NCBI RefSeq assembly: GCF_000760295.1
Contig: NZ_JNBA01000039.1
Coordinates: 186,001 to 250,000, forward strand
Origin: Prochlorococcus sp. MIT 0701
GTDB taxonomy: Bacteria > Cyanobacteriota > Cyanobacteriia > PCC-6307 > Cyanobiaceae
Length of the DNA: 64,000 nt
Direction of reading: 5' to 3'
The notes under the pieces are model-generated. The model was not told the DNA's origin, did not search any database, and worked only from the letters and a program-made list of their open reading frames with translations. Shown piece after piece: positions 42,745-52,585 of the stretch. The translations under genes and the position numbers were made by a program. How positions within the stretch are numbered: position 1 is the first letter of the stretch; each line of letters starts with the position of its first letter.

Positions 42745-43313
42745 TCGACAAACAGCAGATTTCGTAATGGCAAGGCGAGTACGCCAACACCTGCACAGAG
42801 GACTAGTTGAGCGGGTAGGGGGCCAAAGGTATAGCTAAATAGAAGTTCTGGAATGCGATCAGGCCATTGGTATAGGGCAGATCCGAGCAGCAGATTGAGT
42901 ACGCCGCAGAGTTGAAGCATGATCAACCCCGCGATCGCTGCAATGGTCAGGCTGAGGACATCATTCATGCCTGTTTGCTGGGCCAGACGACCACTGAGCC
43001 AGGCGGCCGGAACAAATCCAGCCAGGTAGCCAAACCCTGGCGTCAGCACATAATTAAGACCTCCACCACCATGAAATACGGGTAGGTCAACGAGGCCAAT
43101 GGTGAGATAAGCAACTGCAGCGATGACTCCAGCACGCGGACCGCATACGAGTGCACAGAGCAATAGAGCTGGTACCTGCCAAGTGCTTGGAAGGGTTAAC
43201 ACGTGCGGTTGTAAGTCAAGGCCAGGCAAGAGCAGCGCAGCAGGGATCAACCCTCCTACAAGGATCATCATCAGGCCGGCGAGGGCGCCGCTCCAGGTGG
43301 CCAGGGCTCGCAC
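42741..43313 (-). CDS. bioY: BioY, biotin transporter substrate-binding component
   Basis: S-component of an ECF-type biotin uptake system. 190 residues, six membrane helices, with the family stretches GPRAGVIAAVAYLTIGLVDL, PVFHGGGGLNYVLTPGFGYL and AGFVPAAWLSGRLA. BioY may act alone or with an ECF module (none present here). The ATGA-type overlap shows cotranscription with lspA. Confidence 0.93.
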   Translation of the reverse strand: MRALATWSGALAGLMMILVGGLIPAALLLPGLDLQPHVLTLPSTWQVPALLLCALVCGPRAGVIAAVAYLTIGLVDLPVFHGGGGLNYVLTPGFGYLAGFVPAAWLSGRLAQQTGMNDVLSLTIAAIAGLIMLQLCGVLNLLLGSALYQWPDRIPELLFSYTFGPLPAQLVLCAGVGVLALPLRNLLFVE

Positions 43314-43369
43314 AAAGGGTTTTCAGCTTGCTCCATCCTGCAGTAGGAGAGTGGCATTGCTCCGTTCTC

Positions 43370-43609
43370 ATGGAACCGGTTATTGGTCAACAGGTCCGTT
43401 TAAAGGTGCCCTTGCCTTATCTAAAGACCGCGGATCCCATGCCAATGCTACGGCCACCGGATTTGATCTCCCCAGAAGAGCTTGGCGAGATCGTTGGCCT
43501 GCGTGCCAAGGACATTGCTGTTGTGCGATTTCGTCATGGCAGCTTTCTGATCCCACTGGATCGCCTGGTCTTGGACCTTTCAGATGTTGATGGGGCAAAG
43601 GGGGATTAA
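43370..43609 (+). CDS. sipA: SipA, small regulator of the NblS histidine kinase
   Basis: A 79-residue SH3-like protein of the DUF3148/SipA family, which binds the NblS kinase in cyanobacterial stress and light signalling. Diagnostic sequence: VRLKVPLPYLKTADPMPMLR PPDL, then KDIAVVRFRHGSFLIPLDRL. It is divergent from bioY, and its end overlaps the converging M16 gene by 4 bases. ATG 43370 gives the typical length. Confidence 0.9.
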   Translation: MEPVIGQQVRLKVPLPYLKTADPMPMLRPPDLISPEELGEIVGLRAKDIAVVRFRHGSFLIPLDRLVLDLSDVDGAKGD

Positions 43610-44880
43610 GAACTTTGAACCACTTGCTGTTGCCAGTCCTTGGCAAGGATTTGAAGGCTGGTTTCTGGGCCACAGAGACTTAGCAAGGGCATTCTTAGAT
43701 GTCGTTGAGCTGCCTTTTGCAGAGCGCTTCCATCAAGATTTTTGATTGTCTCCAAGCTGTGCTGGTCATAGTTACCTGGCAGTCCTAGTCCCCGCAATTG
43801 GGCTCGGCGTTCTGCCCGTTGTCCGGTGGTTTGGGCTCCATGGGCGAGTTGACCATGGAATTTTGCGCGTGCCAGTTCAATGTCTTCTTCTGATATCGCT
43901 TGCTGGCTGAGTTCCCACCAGCTGTCTAGAAGCAACTGAAGGGTGAGTTTTGCCTTGTCTTCGCTTGTCGAGGCATGTAATACAAATGGAGCGGCACACT
44001 CACGTACCGGGTGATGAGTGCCTACGTCGTAGGCCACCCCGTGTTCCTCTCGTAGACGTCTGAACAGCAGGCTCGACATGCCTAATCCCAGGTGGCAGTT
44101 CAGTAGACGCAGCGCCAGATCGTCTTCATGGCCATGCGCAAGGGTTGGCTGTCCAAGCATCATGACCACCTGACTTGTGGGTTCAGGCTGAAGAAAAATG
44201 TTGGATTCGCTCAGAATGTTCTCTGTTGAGATCTTGCTCGATGCAGACTTTCTCGCTTGCTGAGGTGGCTGATTGGGCCAGCGCTGGAAGGATTCCATTG
44301 CCTCCAGGCGCTGTTCAAGATCCTCTGGAAGGGTCCCAGCGAGGGCAAGCACAGGTGATTTTGCTGTTAGCCCTTCGATTAGAGAAATTAATTGCTGACG
44401 ACCAAGTTGCTTCAAGTCCTCGCTAAGGCCAAGGGGATCGTGGCCGTAGGGGCCACTGCCGTAAGCCATATGCCGCCAGCCGTCAAAAGCCAAGTGAAAT
44501 GGGTCTTCTCTTTGTCTATACAAGGCCTGAAGACTGAGATCCCTTTCCAGCGTTACTTGACTTGAATCCAGATGCGGATCGATCAGCATCCAGCCAAGTA
44601 AATCAAGCAGTCGTTCGGCATCGCGATCAGCACATTTGAGGCTAATTAGCAATCCGTCTTCGTGGGTATCGCAGCGCAACCCTGCCCCGCAGCCTTCAAC
44701 GAGATCGGCTAGAGCAAGGTGGTCATAGGGTCCACAGCCCCTTGTCAAGAGGGCTCCGAGCAGTTGGTGAACTCCCCGTTGCCCTTTTGGGTCAGCACCA
44801 CTGCCGCCTTTAATCCAAAGCTTGGCAGCGATGACTCCCGGTGCGGCGATTGGATCTAAAACCACATCAAGAGGATTCAT
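43606..44880 (-). CDS. M16-family peptidase, probably the non-catalytic partner
   Basis: A 424-residue M16 protein from ATG 44880. In place of the zinc motif HxxEH it has GVHQLLGALLTRG, lacking the Glu and second His, so it is expected to be the inactive partner. The rest resembles the M16 fold (DPHLDSSQVTLERDLSLQAL, LRLLNCHLGLGMSSLLFRRL). It overlaps the upstream catalytic subunit by 4 bases, as expected for a heterodimeric processing peptidase. The frame is open to 44973. Confidence 0.88.
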   Translation of the reverse strand: MNPLDVVLDPIAAPGVIAAKLWIKGGSGADPKGQRGVHQLLGALLTRGCGPYDHLALADLVEGCGAGLRCDTHEDGLLISLKCADRDAERLLDLLGWMLIDPHLDSSQVTLERDLSLQALYRQREDPFHLAFDGWRHMAYGSGPYGHDPLGLSEDLKQLGRQQLISLIEGLTAKSPVLALAGTLPEDLEQRLEAMESFQRWPNQPPQQARKSASSKISTENILSESNIFLQPEPTSQVVMMLGQPTLAHGHEDDLALRLLNCHLGLGMSSLLFRRLREEHGVAYDVGTHHPVRECAAPFVLHASTSEDKAKLTLQLLLDSWWELSQQAISEEDIELARAKFHGQLAHGAQTTGQRAERRAQLRGLGLPGNYDQHSLETIKNLDGSALQKAAQRHLRMPLLSLCGPETSLQILAKDWQQQVVQSS

Positions 44881-46085
44881 TCGTCTGCTTCCATCGGTCT
44901 GGCAACAAGGGTGAAGCTGCGCTCTGGTTGCAGTAATGGAAGCATTTGCTCGAGCAGTCGAGTCGGCGTCCATGCAGGCAGATGATCAAGTGGTGCCAAC
45001 AAGGATTGAGGACGATTCCAAAGAGCTTGATTCCCTGCCAGGCCAGCTACTTGACTGGGAGCTTCAAGGCTGAAACACAGTCCATTTGACACCAGTTGGC
45101 TAGCTCGTTCGATCTCCTGATTCTTGGGGGTTGATTCGAGGCTGGTCTGCAATAAATGGTGGATTTCCTTTTCCACCCTGTCCAGCTGCTTCTCGTTGCA
45201 GCAGGCTTCTAGCAATACAAGGCTGCCTTGTTCCAACACGGTTACATCCATATCGATCGATTCCACGATTTGCAATTCCTCTCTGAGGTGATGAACCAGT
45301 CGACTGCGACGTCCTTCCGCAAGCAGGGTGGTCGCTAGGTCAGCTCCCATCACCATCTCTTGGTTTGAGGCAGGGGGCATCGGCCAGGTCATCAATAGCC
45401 GGGTGGATTCCAGCCTGGGGACTTGAATTTCTCGTCGCCCTTTTTGGAAGCTGAAAGTTGGAGAAATGGCAGGATCAATGTCCTCCATCGCTTGGTGATT
45501 CAGCTCAGCCAAACGGCTGTTGTTCAAGATGTCTTCCAGGCCTATAGGAATGGCGCCCGCAATTGCTAGGCAACAGTTCGGGCCTCGATAGCGGCGGCTG
45601 TGGAACTCCCTCATTTGCTCGGGAGTACTTGTTTTTAGGCTTGCTTCAAAGCCAAGGATGGCTCGACCGTACGGATGGTCTTCGCAGCAGGCTTCGAGAA
45701 GGTGTTGGAGGACTTGATCATCAGGTTGATCTCGATATTGGGCAATTTCCTCCAATACGACGTCTCGCTCCATGGCATAGGCCTCTGAGCGCAGAGCTGG
45801 AGTTAGAACGAGATTGAGCAGCAGATCAAGTGCTTCCCTGGCAGCCGTTGGTGGTACCAAAACGTGAAAGTGGACGTCATCGAAACCTGTGGCGGCATTA
45901 CTGCTGCCTCCAAGCGCTTCAATTTTTCGATCGAATTCTCCAGCCTCCATCTGTGAGCTTCCCTTGAACACCATGTGTTCAAGAAAGTGGGCTAATCCTT
46001 CCTCTCCTTTTTGTTCGCTTGAACTGCCTGCTTTGCACCAGAGGTCTAAACAAGTCAGTGGTGCATCTGGCATGGATGCCATCAC
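44877..46085 (-). CDS. M16-family zinc peptidase, catalytic subunit
   Basis: Contains the inverted zinc motif GLAHFLEHMVFKGS (HxxEH) and the downstream Glu in ERDVVLEEIAQYRD. Length 402 residues from ATG 46085. Family-like sequence ([20 protein letters not shown]) continues in frame upstream to a TGA at about 46166 with no ATG; a GTG lies directly before the ATG and a CTG further up, so the true N-terminus may be longer. It is coupled to the second M16 gene by a 4-base overlap. Substrates unknown. Confidence 0.9.
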   Translation of the reverse strand: MMASMPDAPLTCLDLWCKAGSSSEQKGEEGLAHFLEHMVFKGSSQMEAGEFDRKIEALGGSSNAATGFDDVHFHVLVPPTAAREALDLLLNLVLTPALRSEAYAMERDVVLEEIAQYRDQPDDQVLQHLLEACCEDHPYGRAILGFEASLKTSTPEQMREFHSRRYRGPNCCLAIAGAIPIGLEDILNNSRLAELNHQAMEDIDPAISPTFSFQKGRREIQVPRLESTRLLMTWPMPPASNQEMVMGADLATTLLAEGRRSRLVHHLREELQIVESIDMDVTVLEQGSLVLLEACCNEKQLDRVEKEIHHLLQTSLESTPKNQEIERASQLVSNGLCFSLEAPSQVAGLAGNQALWNRPQSLLAPLDHLPAWTPTRLLEQMLPLLQPERSFTLVARPMEADE

Positions 46086-46188
46086 GCAGCGGGTCTTGTT
46101 CTTTAGAGCCCAGTGTTGAAGATTGGGTTTAGGGGTGGAGCGTGTCAGAGGTGCGTGTCAAAGTCCCATTCTGAGCCTTCTTGCCATC

Positions 46189-46929
46189 GTGCTGCCTTTT
46201 CCCTCAACAAGCGGCCCGGCAATTCACCCGTTGATCGAGTCGTTGGCAGCGCGAATCAGGCAGCGCAGGGCGCAGTTGCCGGAGCTCAGTCCATTTGCGC
46301 TGGATTCAGTGATGGAGTCAATCAGCGGGCAGCTTGACGGAGAGGAGCTGCTGATAAGCAATGAATTGCATCGTTGTCGGGGGCTGCGCAAGTTGCATTT
46401 GGAGATAGCCAGGCTGGGAGGGGGGCTGCAAATACTCCATTGCGTCTTCTTTCCCGATCCTCGCTTTGATCTACCAATTTTTGGAGCCGATATTGTTGCT
46501 AGTCCTGCCGGTATTTCGGCGGCCATCGTAGATCTTTCGCCTGTAGGCCTATCAATGCCAGTGGCCCTAGTTGATGGCCTTGAGTCACTGCCCATTCCTG
46601 CGTTTCAACAGGTGAGGGAATTGCCTGCATGGGGATCCATCTTCTCTCCGTTTGTCCAGTTCATCCGTCCAGCTAGTAGCCAGGAGGAAAGCTGGTTCGT
46701 GGATTTGGCAGATGGCTATCTCCAAGCTCTTATCTCTACCGTCATTGACGCGACTCCCGATGCTTCTGATGCGGCATCTACGATCCAAAGGCATAAGAGC
46801 CAACTCTCCTATTGCATCCAACAGAAACGCAACGACAAGACACGCGGAGTGCTGGAGAAGGCCTTCAATCCTCAATGGGCGGATCGATACATCGAGGAGA
46901 TGTTGTTCGAGGATCCACCTCCCCTTTAA
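46189..46929 (+). CDS. pcyA: PcyA, phycocyanobilin:ferredoxin oxidoreductase
   Basis: Reduces biliverdin IXalpha to phycocyanobilin by four electrons from ferredoxin. 246 residues from GTG 46189. The catalytic region [20 protein letters not shown] contains the His and Asp equivalents of the known active site, followed by [21 protein letters not shown] 46123 would add an atypical extension. The 3' end overlaps devB by about 55 bases. Its presence implies bilin synthesis for phycobiliproteins or sensors. Confidence 0.94.
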   Translation: MLPFPSTSGPAIHPLIESLAARIRQRRAQLPELSPFALDSVMESISGQLDGEELLISNELHRCRGLRKLHLEIARLGGGLQILHCVFFPDPRFDLPIFGADIVASPAGISAAIVDLSPVGLSMPVALVDGLESLPIPAFQQVRELPAWGSIFSPFVQFIRPASSQEESWFVDLADGYLQALISTVIDATPDASDAASTIQRHKSQLSYCIQQKRNDKTRGVLEKAFNPQWADRYIEEMLFEDPPPL

Positions 46930-47834
46930 GCAGCAAAACCTGGCGATGGTTGATAACCGGAGGAATCTGCCTTGTTGTAGCTATTGGTGTCTGGAGCCTT
47001 ACGCGTCGGCCTGAGACACCTCCAGAAAGTCCTGTGCTGCTTCCAGCAGCCAGACCAGTTGAAGCTGTTGCGGCCTTGGGACAACTTGAGCCCGCTGGTG
47101 ATGTCCGTCGCTTGGCCGCCCCTGCTGGCGGGTTTGGTGGCACTCCACGGGTTGCCAAGCTCAGTGTTCGTGAAGGTGATGAAGTTAAGCGTGGTCAGGT
47201 TCTAGCAGAGTTCGACAACCGACCTAAAGCTTTTGCTGATCTGGCAGCCGTCCAAGCTCGACTGAAGACTCTCGAGGTTCAGTTGCGAATGCAGCAGCGG
47301 GAGGTAACTCGTTATCAAAAAGCTGCCATGGTTGGAGCTTCATCTCTGGTGGATTTGGAGGAAAAACAGGAAGAACTCGTCAAAATCGATGGCAAACGTC
47401 GGGAGGCTTTGGCTGAACTCAGCGGACTTGAGGCTGATCTCGCTGATAGTCAATTGAAGTCTCCCCTCGATGGTGTGGTGTTAAGGGTGCACACTCGCGT
47501 CGGGGAGCGTCCAGGTAGTGATGGCGTGATCGAAGTTGGCGCCAATCAGACCATGGAAGCCTTGATCGAAGTTTATGAGTCGGATGTGAATCGAGTGAAT
47601 GTTGGTCAGGTTGTTCGCTTAACCAGTGAAAACGGTGGATTTGATGGGACTTTGATGGGTCGTGTGGAGCGCATTAGCCCCCAGGTTCGTCAGCGCAATG
47701 TGCTCTCAACTGATCCCACTGGTGATGCAGATGCCCGCGTGGTTGAAGTTCGGGTCAGTCTTGACCCGAACTCAGCTGCTCGGGTGAGAAGTCTCGCGGG
47801 TATGAAGGTGATAGCTCGCTTTCAGCCCTCGTGA
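46875..47834 (+). CDS. devB: DevB-type HlyD membrane fusion protein
   Basis: Periplasmic adaptor of a DevBCA-type exporter. 319 residues from ATG 46875: one N-terminal membrane helix ([20 protein letters not shown]), lipoyl-like segment [20 protein letters not shown], a coiled-coil hairpin ([20 protein letters not shown]), and the DevB signature [20 protein letters not shown]. devC follows with a short overlap. In filamentous cyanobacteria the system exports glycolipids; the cargo in unicellular species is unknown. Confidence 0.9.
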   Translation: MGGSIHRGDVVRGSTSPLSSKTWRWLITGGICLVVAIGVWSLTRRPETPPESPVLLPAARPVEAVAALGQLEPAGDVRRLAAPAGGFGGTPRVAKLSVREGDEVKRGQVLAEFDNRPKAFADLAAVQARLKTLEVQLRMQQREVTRYQKAAMVGASSLVDLEEKQEELVKIDGKRREALAELSGLEADLADSQLKSPLDGVVLRVHTRVGERPGSDGVIEVGANQTMEALIEVYESDVNRVNVGQVVRLTSENGGFDGTLMGRVERISPQVRQRNVLSTDPTGDADARVVEVRVSLDPNSAARVRSLAGMKVIARFQPS

Positions 47835-49003
47835 TGTCTGGCTTTTGGCAACGGCGGAGGATCCCTCTGGCTTGGTTGCTACTGAGTCGTCAACCTTTAC
47901 GGCTTTTGGTTGCTCTGGCAGGAATCTGCTTCGCCGGAATCCTGATGTTCATGCAATTGGGTTTCCGAGATGGTTTGTTCGATGCCAGTGTCACCGTGCA
48001 TCGTCTCTTTGATGCTGACCTGGTGTTGATGAGCCCTCGCTCGATGAGCTCGATCAGCATGAGTGGGTTTCCACGGCGTCGGTTGGTGCAGTCCATGGCA
48101 CATCCAGACGTCCAGGGCATCACACCTGTGAACTGGAATTTTTTGCTTTGGAGAAATCCGCAAACACTCTCGACTCGCCAGATTCTTGCCTTGGGTTTTG
48201 AACCGGGGGATTCGCTGTTCACAGATCCTGAGCTTGCAGCCAAGGCAAAAGCGCTCACAAGTCGTGGCCGTGTTTTGTTTGATCAGCGTTCTCGAAATGA
48301 ATTCGGACCTATTTCAAAGTGGTTTGATGAGGGCCGCATTGTTGAGACTGAGCTCGCCGGCAAAAGGGTTCGAGTAGCGGGGTTAGTCAGCCTGGGGCCA
48401 TCGTTTGGAGCTGACGGCAATCTGCTCACCAGCAGGGAGACATTCCTTGAGCTGTTACCCAGCAATCCGCCTGGGAGCATTGAAATCGGTTTGCTAAGGC
48501 TGCGGCCAGGGGCAGATCCAGATGCTGTGGTTCGATCTCTCACGGCGAGTTTGCCCAACGATGTGAAGGTCTTTACCAAGCAGGCTTTCATTGAGTTTGA
48601 GAAGAATTACTGGCGAAGCAGTACTTCCATTGGCTTCATTTTCAGCCTCGGTGCAGCAATGGGTTTTGTTGTGGGGTGCGTGATTGTCTATCAAATCCTC
48701 TACACCGATGTCAGCGATCATCTGCCTGAGTACGCCACTCTGATGGCGATGGGTTATCGCTTGAAGACTCTTCTAGGCGTGGTGGCTCGCGAAGGGATCT
48801 TCCTTGCAGTGATGGGGTATGTGCCGGCCTATGCCGCCGGCCAGGCCCTATACGCCTTGGTACGCAGTTCGACAAAACTTCCTGTGGCGATGGATCTTCC
48901 GCGGGCCGTGCTTGTTTTCAGCCTGATCCTGGCGATGTGCATGGGCTCAGCGGTGCTGGCGATGCGCCGATTGGTCGATGCCGATCCTGCAGAGATTTTC
49001 TGA
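47831..49003 (+). CDS. devC: DevC-type ABC transporter permease
   Basis: A 390-residue FtsX-like permease. First helix in LLVALAGICFAGILMFMQLG, then a large periplasmic domain, then three C-terminal helices (GFIFSLGAAMGFVVGCVIVY, EGIFLAVMGYVPAYAAGQAL, VLVFSLILAMCMGSAVLA). The C-terminus ends VDADPAEIF. GTG 47831 and ATG 47834 are adjacent starts overlapping the devB stop. It forms an exporter with devB and devA. Confidence 0.92.
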   Translation: MMSGFWQRRRIPLAWLLLSRQPLRLLVALAGICFAGILMFMQLGFRDGLFDASVTVHRLFDADLVLMSPRSMSSISMSGFPRRRLVQSMAHPDVQGITPVNWNFLLWRNPQTLSTRQILALGFEPGDSLFTDPELAAKAKALTSRGRVLFDQRSRNEFGPISKWFDEGRIVETELAGKRVRVAGLVSLGPSFGADGNLLTSRETFLELLPSNPPGSIEIGLLRLRPGADPDAVVRSLTASLPNDVKVFTKQAFIEFEKNYWRSSTSIGFIFSLGAAMGFVVGCVIVYQILYTDVSDHLPEYATLMAMGYRLKTLLGVVAREGIFLAVMGYVPAYAAGQALYALVRSSTKLPVAMDLPRAVLVFSLILAMCMGSAVLAMRRLVDADPAEIF

Positions 49004-49045
49004 TGGGTCTGTTCTCTTTCAATCATTCGATCAGAAGACATCGCC

Positions 49046-49735
49046 ATGAATGAAAAGCTCATGGTTGAAGTTCAGGATCTCAGCCACTGGTTTGGCATTG
49101 GTGCAATGCGACGTCAGGTGTTGCAGTCCATTTCTCTGCAAATAGCCCCTGGCGAGGTGGTGTTGCTCAGCGGGCCTTCAGGCTGTGGCAAAACCACCCT
49201 GCTCACTTTGATCGGAGCGCTCCGCACAGTTCAAGAGGGAGATGTATGGGTGTTCGGCCATCAGTTACGTGGATCAGATCGTCGCCTTCGCCAACAGCTT
49301 CGATGTCATATCGGCATGATTATTCAGGGCCACAATCTTTTGCGGTGTCTCACGGCTGAGCAAAACGTGCAGATGGGAGCTGATTTGTTGCCAGGTCTCT
49401 CTTATCGGGCTCGCCGTGATCAGGCTCGCTATTGGTTGCGGGCTGTGGGGCTAGACGATCACCTAAGCAAACTGCCCCATGATCTTTCTGGTGGCCAAAA
49501 ACAACGGGTCGCAATTGCACGTGCGCTGGCGGCTCGACCTCAGTTATTGCTAGCCGATGAACCCACGGCAGCCCTGGATAGCGTCACAGGTAGGGAAGTG
49601 GTAGAGCTGCTTCAACGATTGGCCCGAGAACAGTCTTGTGCGGTGTTAATGGTGACCCATGATCCCCGCATTGTTGATATCGCGGATCGATTGGTGCAGA
49701 TGGAAGATGGTCGCCTGATCTCCTCTCTTGGTTAG
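49046..49735 (+). CDS. devA: DevA-type ABC transporter ATPase
   Basis: The 229-residue ATP-binding subunit of the DevBCA exporter. Walker A LSGPSGCGKTTLL, Q-loop IIQGHNLLRCLTAEQN, signature HDLSGGQKQRVAIARAL, Walker B LLLADEPTAALDS, and H-loop MVTHDPRIVDIADR are all intact. A decayed homologue of this gene lies at 1776-2024. A gap of 42 bases separates it from devC. Confidence 0.95.
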   Translation: MNEKLMVEVQDLSHWFGIGAMRRQVLQSISLQIAPGEVVLLSGPSGCGKTTLLTLIGALRTVQEGDVWVFGHQLRGSDRRLRQQLRCHIGMIIQGHNLLRCLTAEQNVQMGADLLPGLSYRARRDQARYWLRAVGLDDHLSKLPHDLSGGQKQRVAIARALAARPQLLLADEPTAALDSVTGREVVELLQRLAREQSCAVLMVTHDPRIVDIADRLVQMEDGRLISSLG

Positions 49736-49772
49736 GTTGGTTACAGATCTCTAGTTTGGAAGTTTTAACAGC

Positions 49773-49928
49773 ATGGCCAAGCGCAGAAACCTCAAGAAAG
49801 AAAAGCAAGAGCGGAATCGCTCCTATGCCCGCAAATTCAAGAAGCGCAAGCTACGCAATGACGGCCGAGGTGAGGGCGCTGGTAATGGTGTAACCGGAAC
49901 TGCCAACAACGGTGGTGCTGCCGACTAA
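49773..49928 (+). CDS. Small very basic protein
   Basis: A 51-residue ORF, MAKRRNLKKEKQERNRSYAR KFKKRKLR then a Gly/Asn-rich acidic end (GAGNGVTGTANNGGAAD). It is the type of small basic conserved protein seen in cyanobacteria; nucleic-acid or ribosome binding would fit, but this is inference. A strong terminator follows 32 bases later. Confidence 0.65.
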   Translation: MAKRRNLKKEKQERNRSYARKFKKRKLRNDGRGEGAGNGVTGTANNGGAAD

Positions 49929-49959
49929 TCCCATCGACAGACTCTTTAAATCAACAGAT

Positions 49960-49986
49960 GGGGGGCTTTGATGGCCCCCCTTTTTT
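49960..49986 (+). terminator. Rho-independent terminator after devA and the small basic gene
   Basis: GGGGGGC (49960-49966) and GCCCCCC (49974-49980) form a 7-bp GC stem with a 7-base loop, followed directly by TTTTTT (49981-49986). Confidence 0.92.
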
Positions 49987-50030
49987 CATGTCTCTAGGCT
50001 GTTGATTGTCAGCAGCAGATGTGGTTGCGA

Positions 50031-50963
50031 ATGTTCGCAAGCGTCGTGATACCCACCTACAACCGTCGATCGATCCTTGAGAAGTGTCTGTTGGCTCTCG
50101 AGCAACAGGTCCTTATCTCTGAGCTAGATGGTTATGAGGTGGTCGTGGTGGATGACGGCTCCACGGATGGCACACCGAGCTGGCTGAGGGATGAGGCGTC
50201 TCGCTTTCCACATGTGCGCATGGTCGAGCAAGAGCATGGGGGCCCGGCAGAGGGGCGTAATCGCGGGGTAGGCAATGCCCGAGGTGATCTAATTGTTTTT
50301 ATCGACAGTGATCTAGTTGTAACCGAGTCGTTTCTCGCCTGTCATACGAGAGCTTTGCGAAAAAGTTGGCAGCAACGCGGTAATCGACTTTCTTTCACCT
50401 ATGGCGCGGTGATCAACACGGCAAATTTCGAGCAACCCACTACAGAACCTCACAAATTCCAGGACAACTCATGGGCCTACTTCGCGACAGGCAATGTGGC
50501 CATTGATCGTGAGGTGCTTGAACGTTCTGGACTATTCGATACCAATTTCCGTCTGTATGGCTGGGAGGATCTAGAGCTGGGGGAACGACTTCGACAGATG
50601 GATGTTGAGTTGGTGAAATGTCCCGAAGCAGTTGGTTATCACTGGCATCCTGCCCTGCGTCTTGACCAAGTTCCTGACCTGATCAGAGTTGAGCGGGAGC
50701 GGGCCAAAATGGGCCTGGTCTTTTATCGCAAGCACCCGACGCGACGAGTGCGTTTCATCATCCAATTCACCTGGCTTCATCGGTTGTTATGGGAGTTGCT
50801 TACGCTCGGTGGCTTACTGAATGAGCGCAGTCTCAGGCCTTTACTTGGCTGGTTGATTCGCAACGGCCATCAAGGCTTGGCAATGGAGCTGTTGCGTTTA
50901 CCCCTGAACCGAATCGGGGTACGAGCGCTCTTCATGGAAGCAGCCCTGGCAGGGCTGCGCTGA
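50031..50963 (+). CDS. Family 2 glycosyltransferase
   Basis: A 310-residue GT-A enzyme. It has ASVVIPTYNRRSILEKCLLA, YEVVVVDDGSTDGTPSWL, EGRNRGVGNARGDLIVFIDS (DSD metal site) and, in the second half, LYGWEDLELGERLRQMD, the galactosyltransferase-like acceptor/catalytic region. It likely transfers a sugar to a polysaccharide or lipid; the substrate is not deducible. ATG 50031 is preferred over 50019 because the strand begins at MFASVV. Solitary. Confidence 0.9.
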   Translation: MFASVVIPTYNRRSILEKCLLALEQQVLISELDGYEVVVVDDGSTDGTPSWLRDEASRFPHVRMVEQEHGGPAEGRNRGVGNARGDLIVFIDSDLVVTESFLACHTRALRKSWQQRGNRLSFTYGAVINTANFEQPTTEPHKFQDNSWAYFATGNVAIDREVLERSGLFDTNFRLYGWEDLELGERLRQMDVELVKCPEAVGYHWHPALRLDQVPDLIRVERERAKMGLVFYRKHPTRRVRFIIQFTWLHRLLWELLTLGGLLNERSLRPLLGWLIRNGHQGLAMELLRLPLNRIGVRALFMEAALAGLR

Positions 50964-51103
50964 GCTGTCGCTTTGATAAATTTCATAGGTTCTTTCATTC
51001 CGCACACCTGTCCGTTTCGGGTGATGAATGAGTCGACCCATGCCTTTTGGCTGAATCGTCTCGCATACCTGGCAGGTGGAGGCGAACCCGAAACCTAAAA
51101 ACT

Positions 51104-51823
51104 ATGGCTGTTGTCACTCTTTCAGAAATGATGGAGGCGGGCGCCCACTTTGGGCATCAAACCCGTCGCTGGAATCCCAAAATGTCGCGCTACATCTACT
51201 GCGCGCGTAATGGAGTCCATATCATTGACCTGGTGCAGACCGCGATCTGCATGAACAATGCCTACAAATGGACTCGTTCTTCCGCCCGAAGTGGCAAGCG
51301 ATTTCTTTTTGTTGGTACCAAAAAGCAGGCCTCTGAGGTGGTGGCGTTGGAAGCCACTCGCTGCGGAGCTTCCTATGTGAATCAACGTTGGCTTGGTGGC
51401 ATGCTCACCAACTGGACCACGATGAAGGCTCGAATTGATCGATTGAAGGATCTGGAGCGTATGGAATCCAGTGGTGCTATTGCCATGCGACCCAAGAAAG
51501 AAGCTTCCGTTTTGCGTCGCGAGCTTGAGCGACTGCAGAAGTACCTCGGTGGTCTCAAAGGGATGAGACGGTTGCCGGATGTCGTGGTGCTAGTTGATCA
51601 ACGCCGTGAAACCAACGCTGTGCTTGAAGCCCGCAAGTTGGATATTCCATTGGTGTCCATGCTTGACACCAATTGCGATCCTGACCTTTGCGAGGTTCCG
51701 ATCCCTTGTAATGACGATGCCGTTCGCTCTGTGCAGCTTGTGCTGGGTCGACTGGCTGATGCCATCAACGAAGGCCGTCATGGCACTAATGACCAAAGAG
51801 GTGCTGACGACAGCGACGATTGA
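51104..51823 (+). CDS. rpsB: Ribosomal protein S2
   Basis: Small-subunit ribosomal protein needed for S1 binding to the 30S particle. 239 residues from ATG 51104: [55 protein letters not shown] and [20 protein letters not shown]. The frame runs to 51047 without the expected residues. It is followed by tsf, the usual rpsB-tsf pair. Confidence 0.98.
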   Translation: MAVVTLSEMMEAGAHFGHQTRRWNPKMSRYIYCARNGVHIIDLVQTAICMNNAYKWTRSSARSGKRFLFVGTKKQASEVVALEATRCGASYVNQRWLGGMLTNWTTMKARIDRLKDLERMESSGAIAMRPKKEASVLRRELERLQKYLGGLKGMRRLPDVVVLVDQRRETNAVLEARKLDIPLVSMLDTNCDPDLCEVPIPCNDDAVRSVQLVLGRLADAINEGRHGTNDQRGADDSDD

Positions 51824-51905
51824 GTCCATTTACAGCGCTAAGTTCTCGCCGCCGTCCTACTTATCTGGTCGGCAGCATCCCTAATACTCCTCACCCCGAT
51901 TACCC

Positions 51906-52562
51906 ATGGCGGACATATCAGCCAAGCTTGTCAAGGACCTACGCGACAAGACCGGCGCGGGAATGATGGACTGCAAGAAAGCCCTTGCAGAGAGTGACGG
52001 CGATATGATCAAGGCGAGCGAATGGCTGCGACAGAAGGGTATTGCCAGTGCAGAGAAGAAATCTTCTCGCATTGCTGCTGAAGGTGCCATTGGTACTTAC
52101 ATCCACACCGGAGCCAGGGTCGGGGTACTTCTGGAGTTGAACTGTGAAACTGATTTTGTTGCTCGTGGTGATTTGTTCCAAGAGCTTTTAAAGGATGTCG
52201 CTATGCAGGTGGCGGCCTGCCCGAATGTCGAATACGTGAGCACAGAAGAGATTCCTGTTGATATCGTTGAAAAGGAGAGATCTATTGAGATGGGTCGCGA
52301 TGATCTTTCTGGCAAGCCTGAGCAGATGAAGGCAAAGATCGTTGAAGGACGAATTGGCAAGCGCCTTAAGGAACTTGTCTTGCTTGAGCAACCCTTTATC
52401 CGTGACAGCTCCATGACAGTCGCGGAACTCGTCAAGCAGGTCGCTGGCAAGATTGGAGAGAATGTCAAGGTTCGCCGCTTCACCCGCTACACGCTTGGGG
52501 AGGGGATTGAAGTGGACCAGACTGATTTCGCTACGGAAGTGGCGTCCATGACGACTGCTTAA
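51906..52562 (+). CDS. tsf: Elongation factor Ts
   Basis: Nucleotide exchange factor for EF-Tu. 218 residues, the short form typical of cyanobacteria: [28 protein letters not shown] contains the N-terminal domain and [11 protein letters not shown] the core contact with EF-Tu. The C-terminus has [16 protein letters not shown]. It follows rpsB with an 82-base gap. Confidence 0.98.
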   Translation: MADISAKLVKDLRDKTGAGMMDCKKALAESDGDMIKASEWLRQKGIASAEKKSSRIAAEGAIGTYIHTGARVGVLLELNCETDFVARGDLFQELLKDVAMQVAACPNVEYVSTEEIPVDIVEKERSIEMGRDDLSGKPEQMKAKIVEGRIGKRLKELVLLEQPFIRDSSMTVAELVKQVAGKIGENVKVRRFTRYTLGEGIEVDQTDFATEVASMTTA

Positions 52563-52585
52563 TTTTGGCTGCGGAGAAGTAGAGA

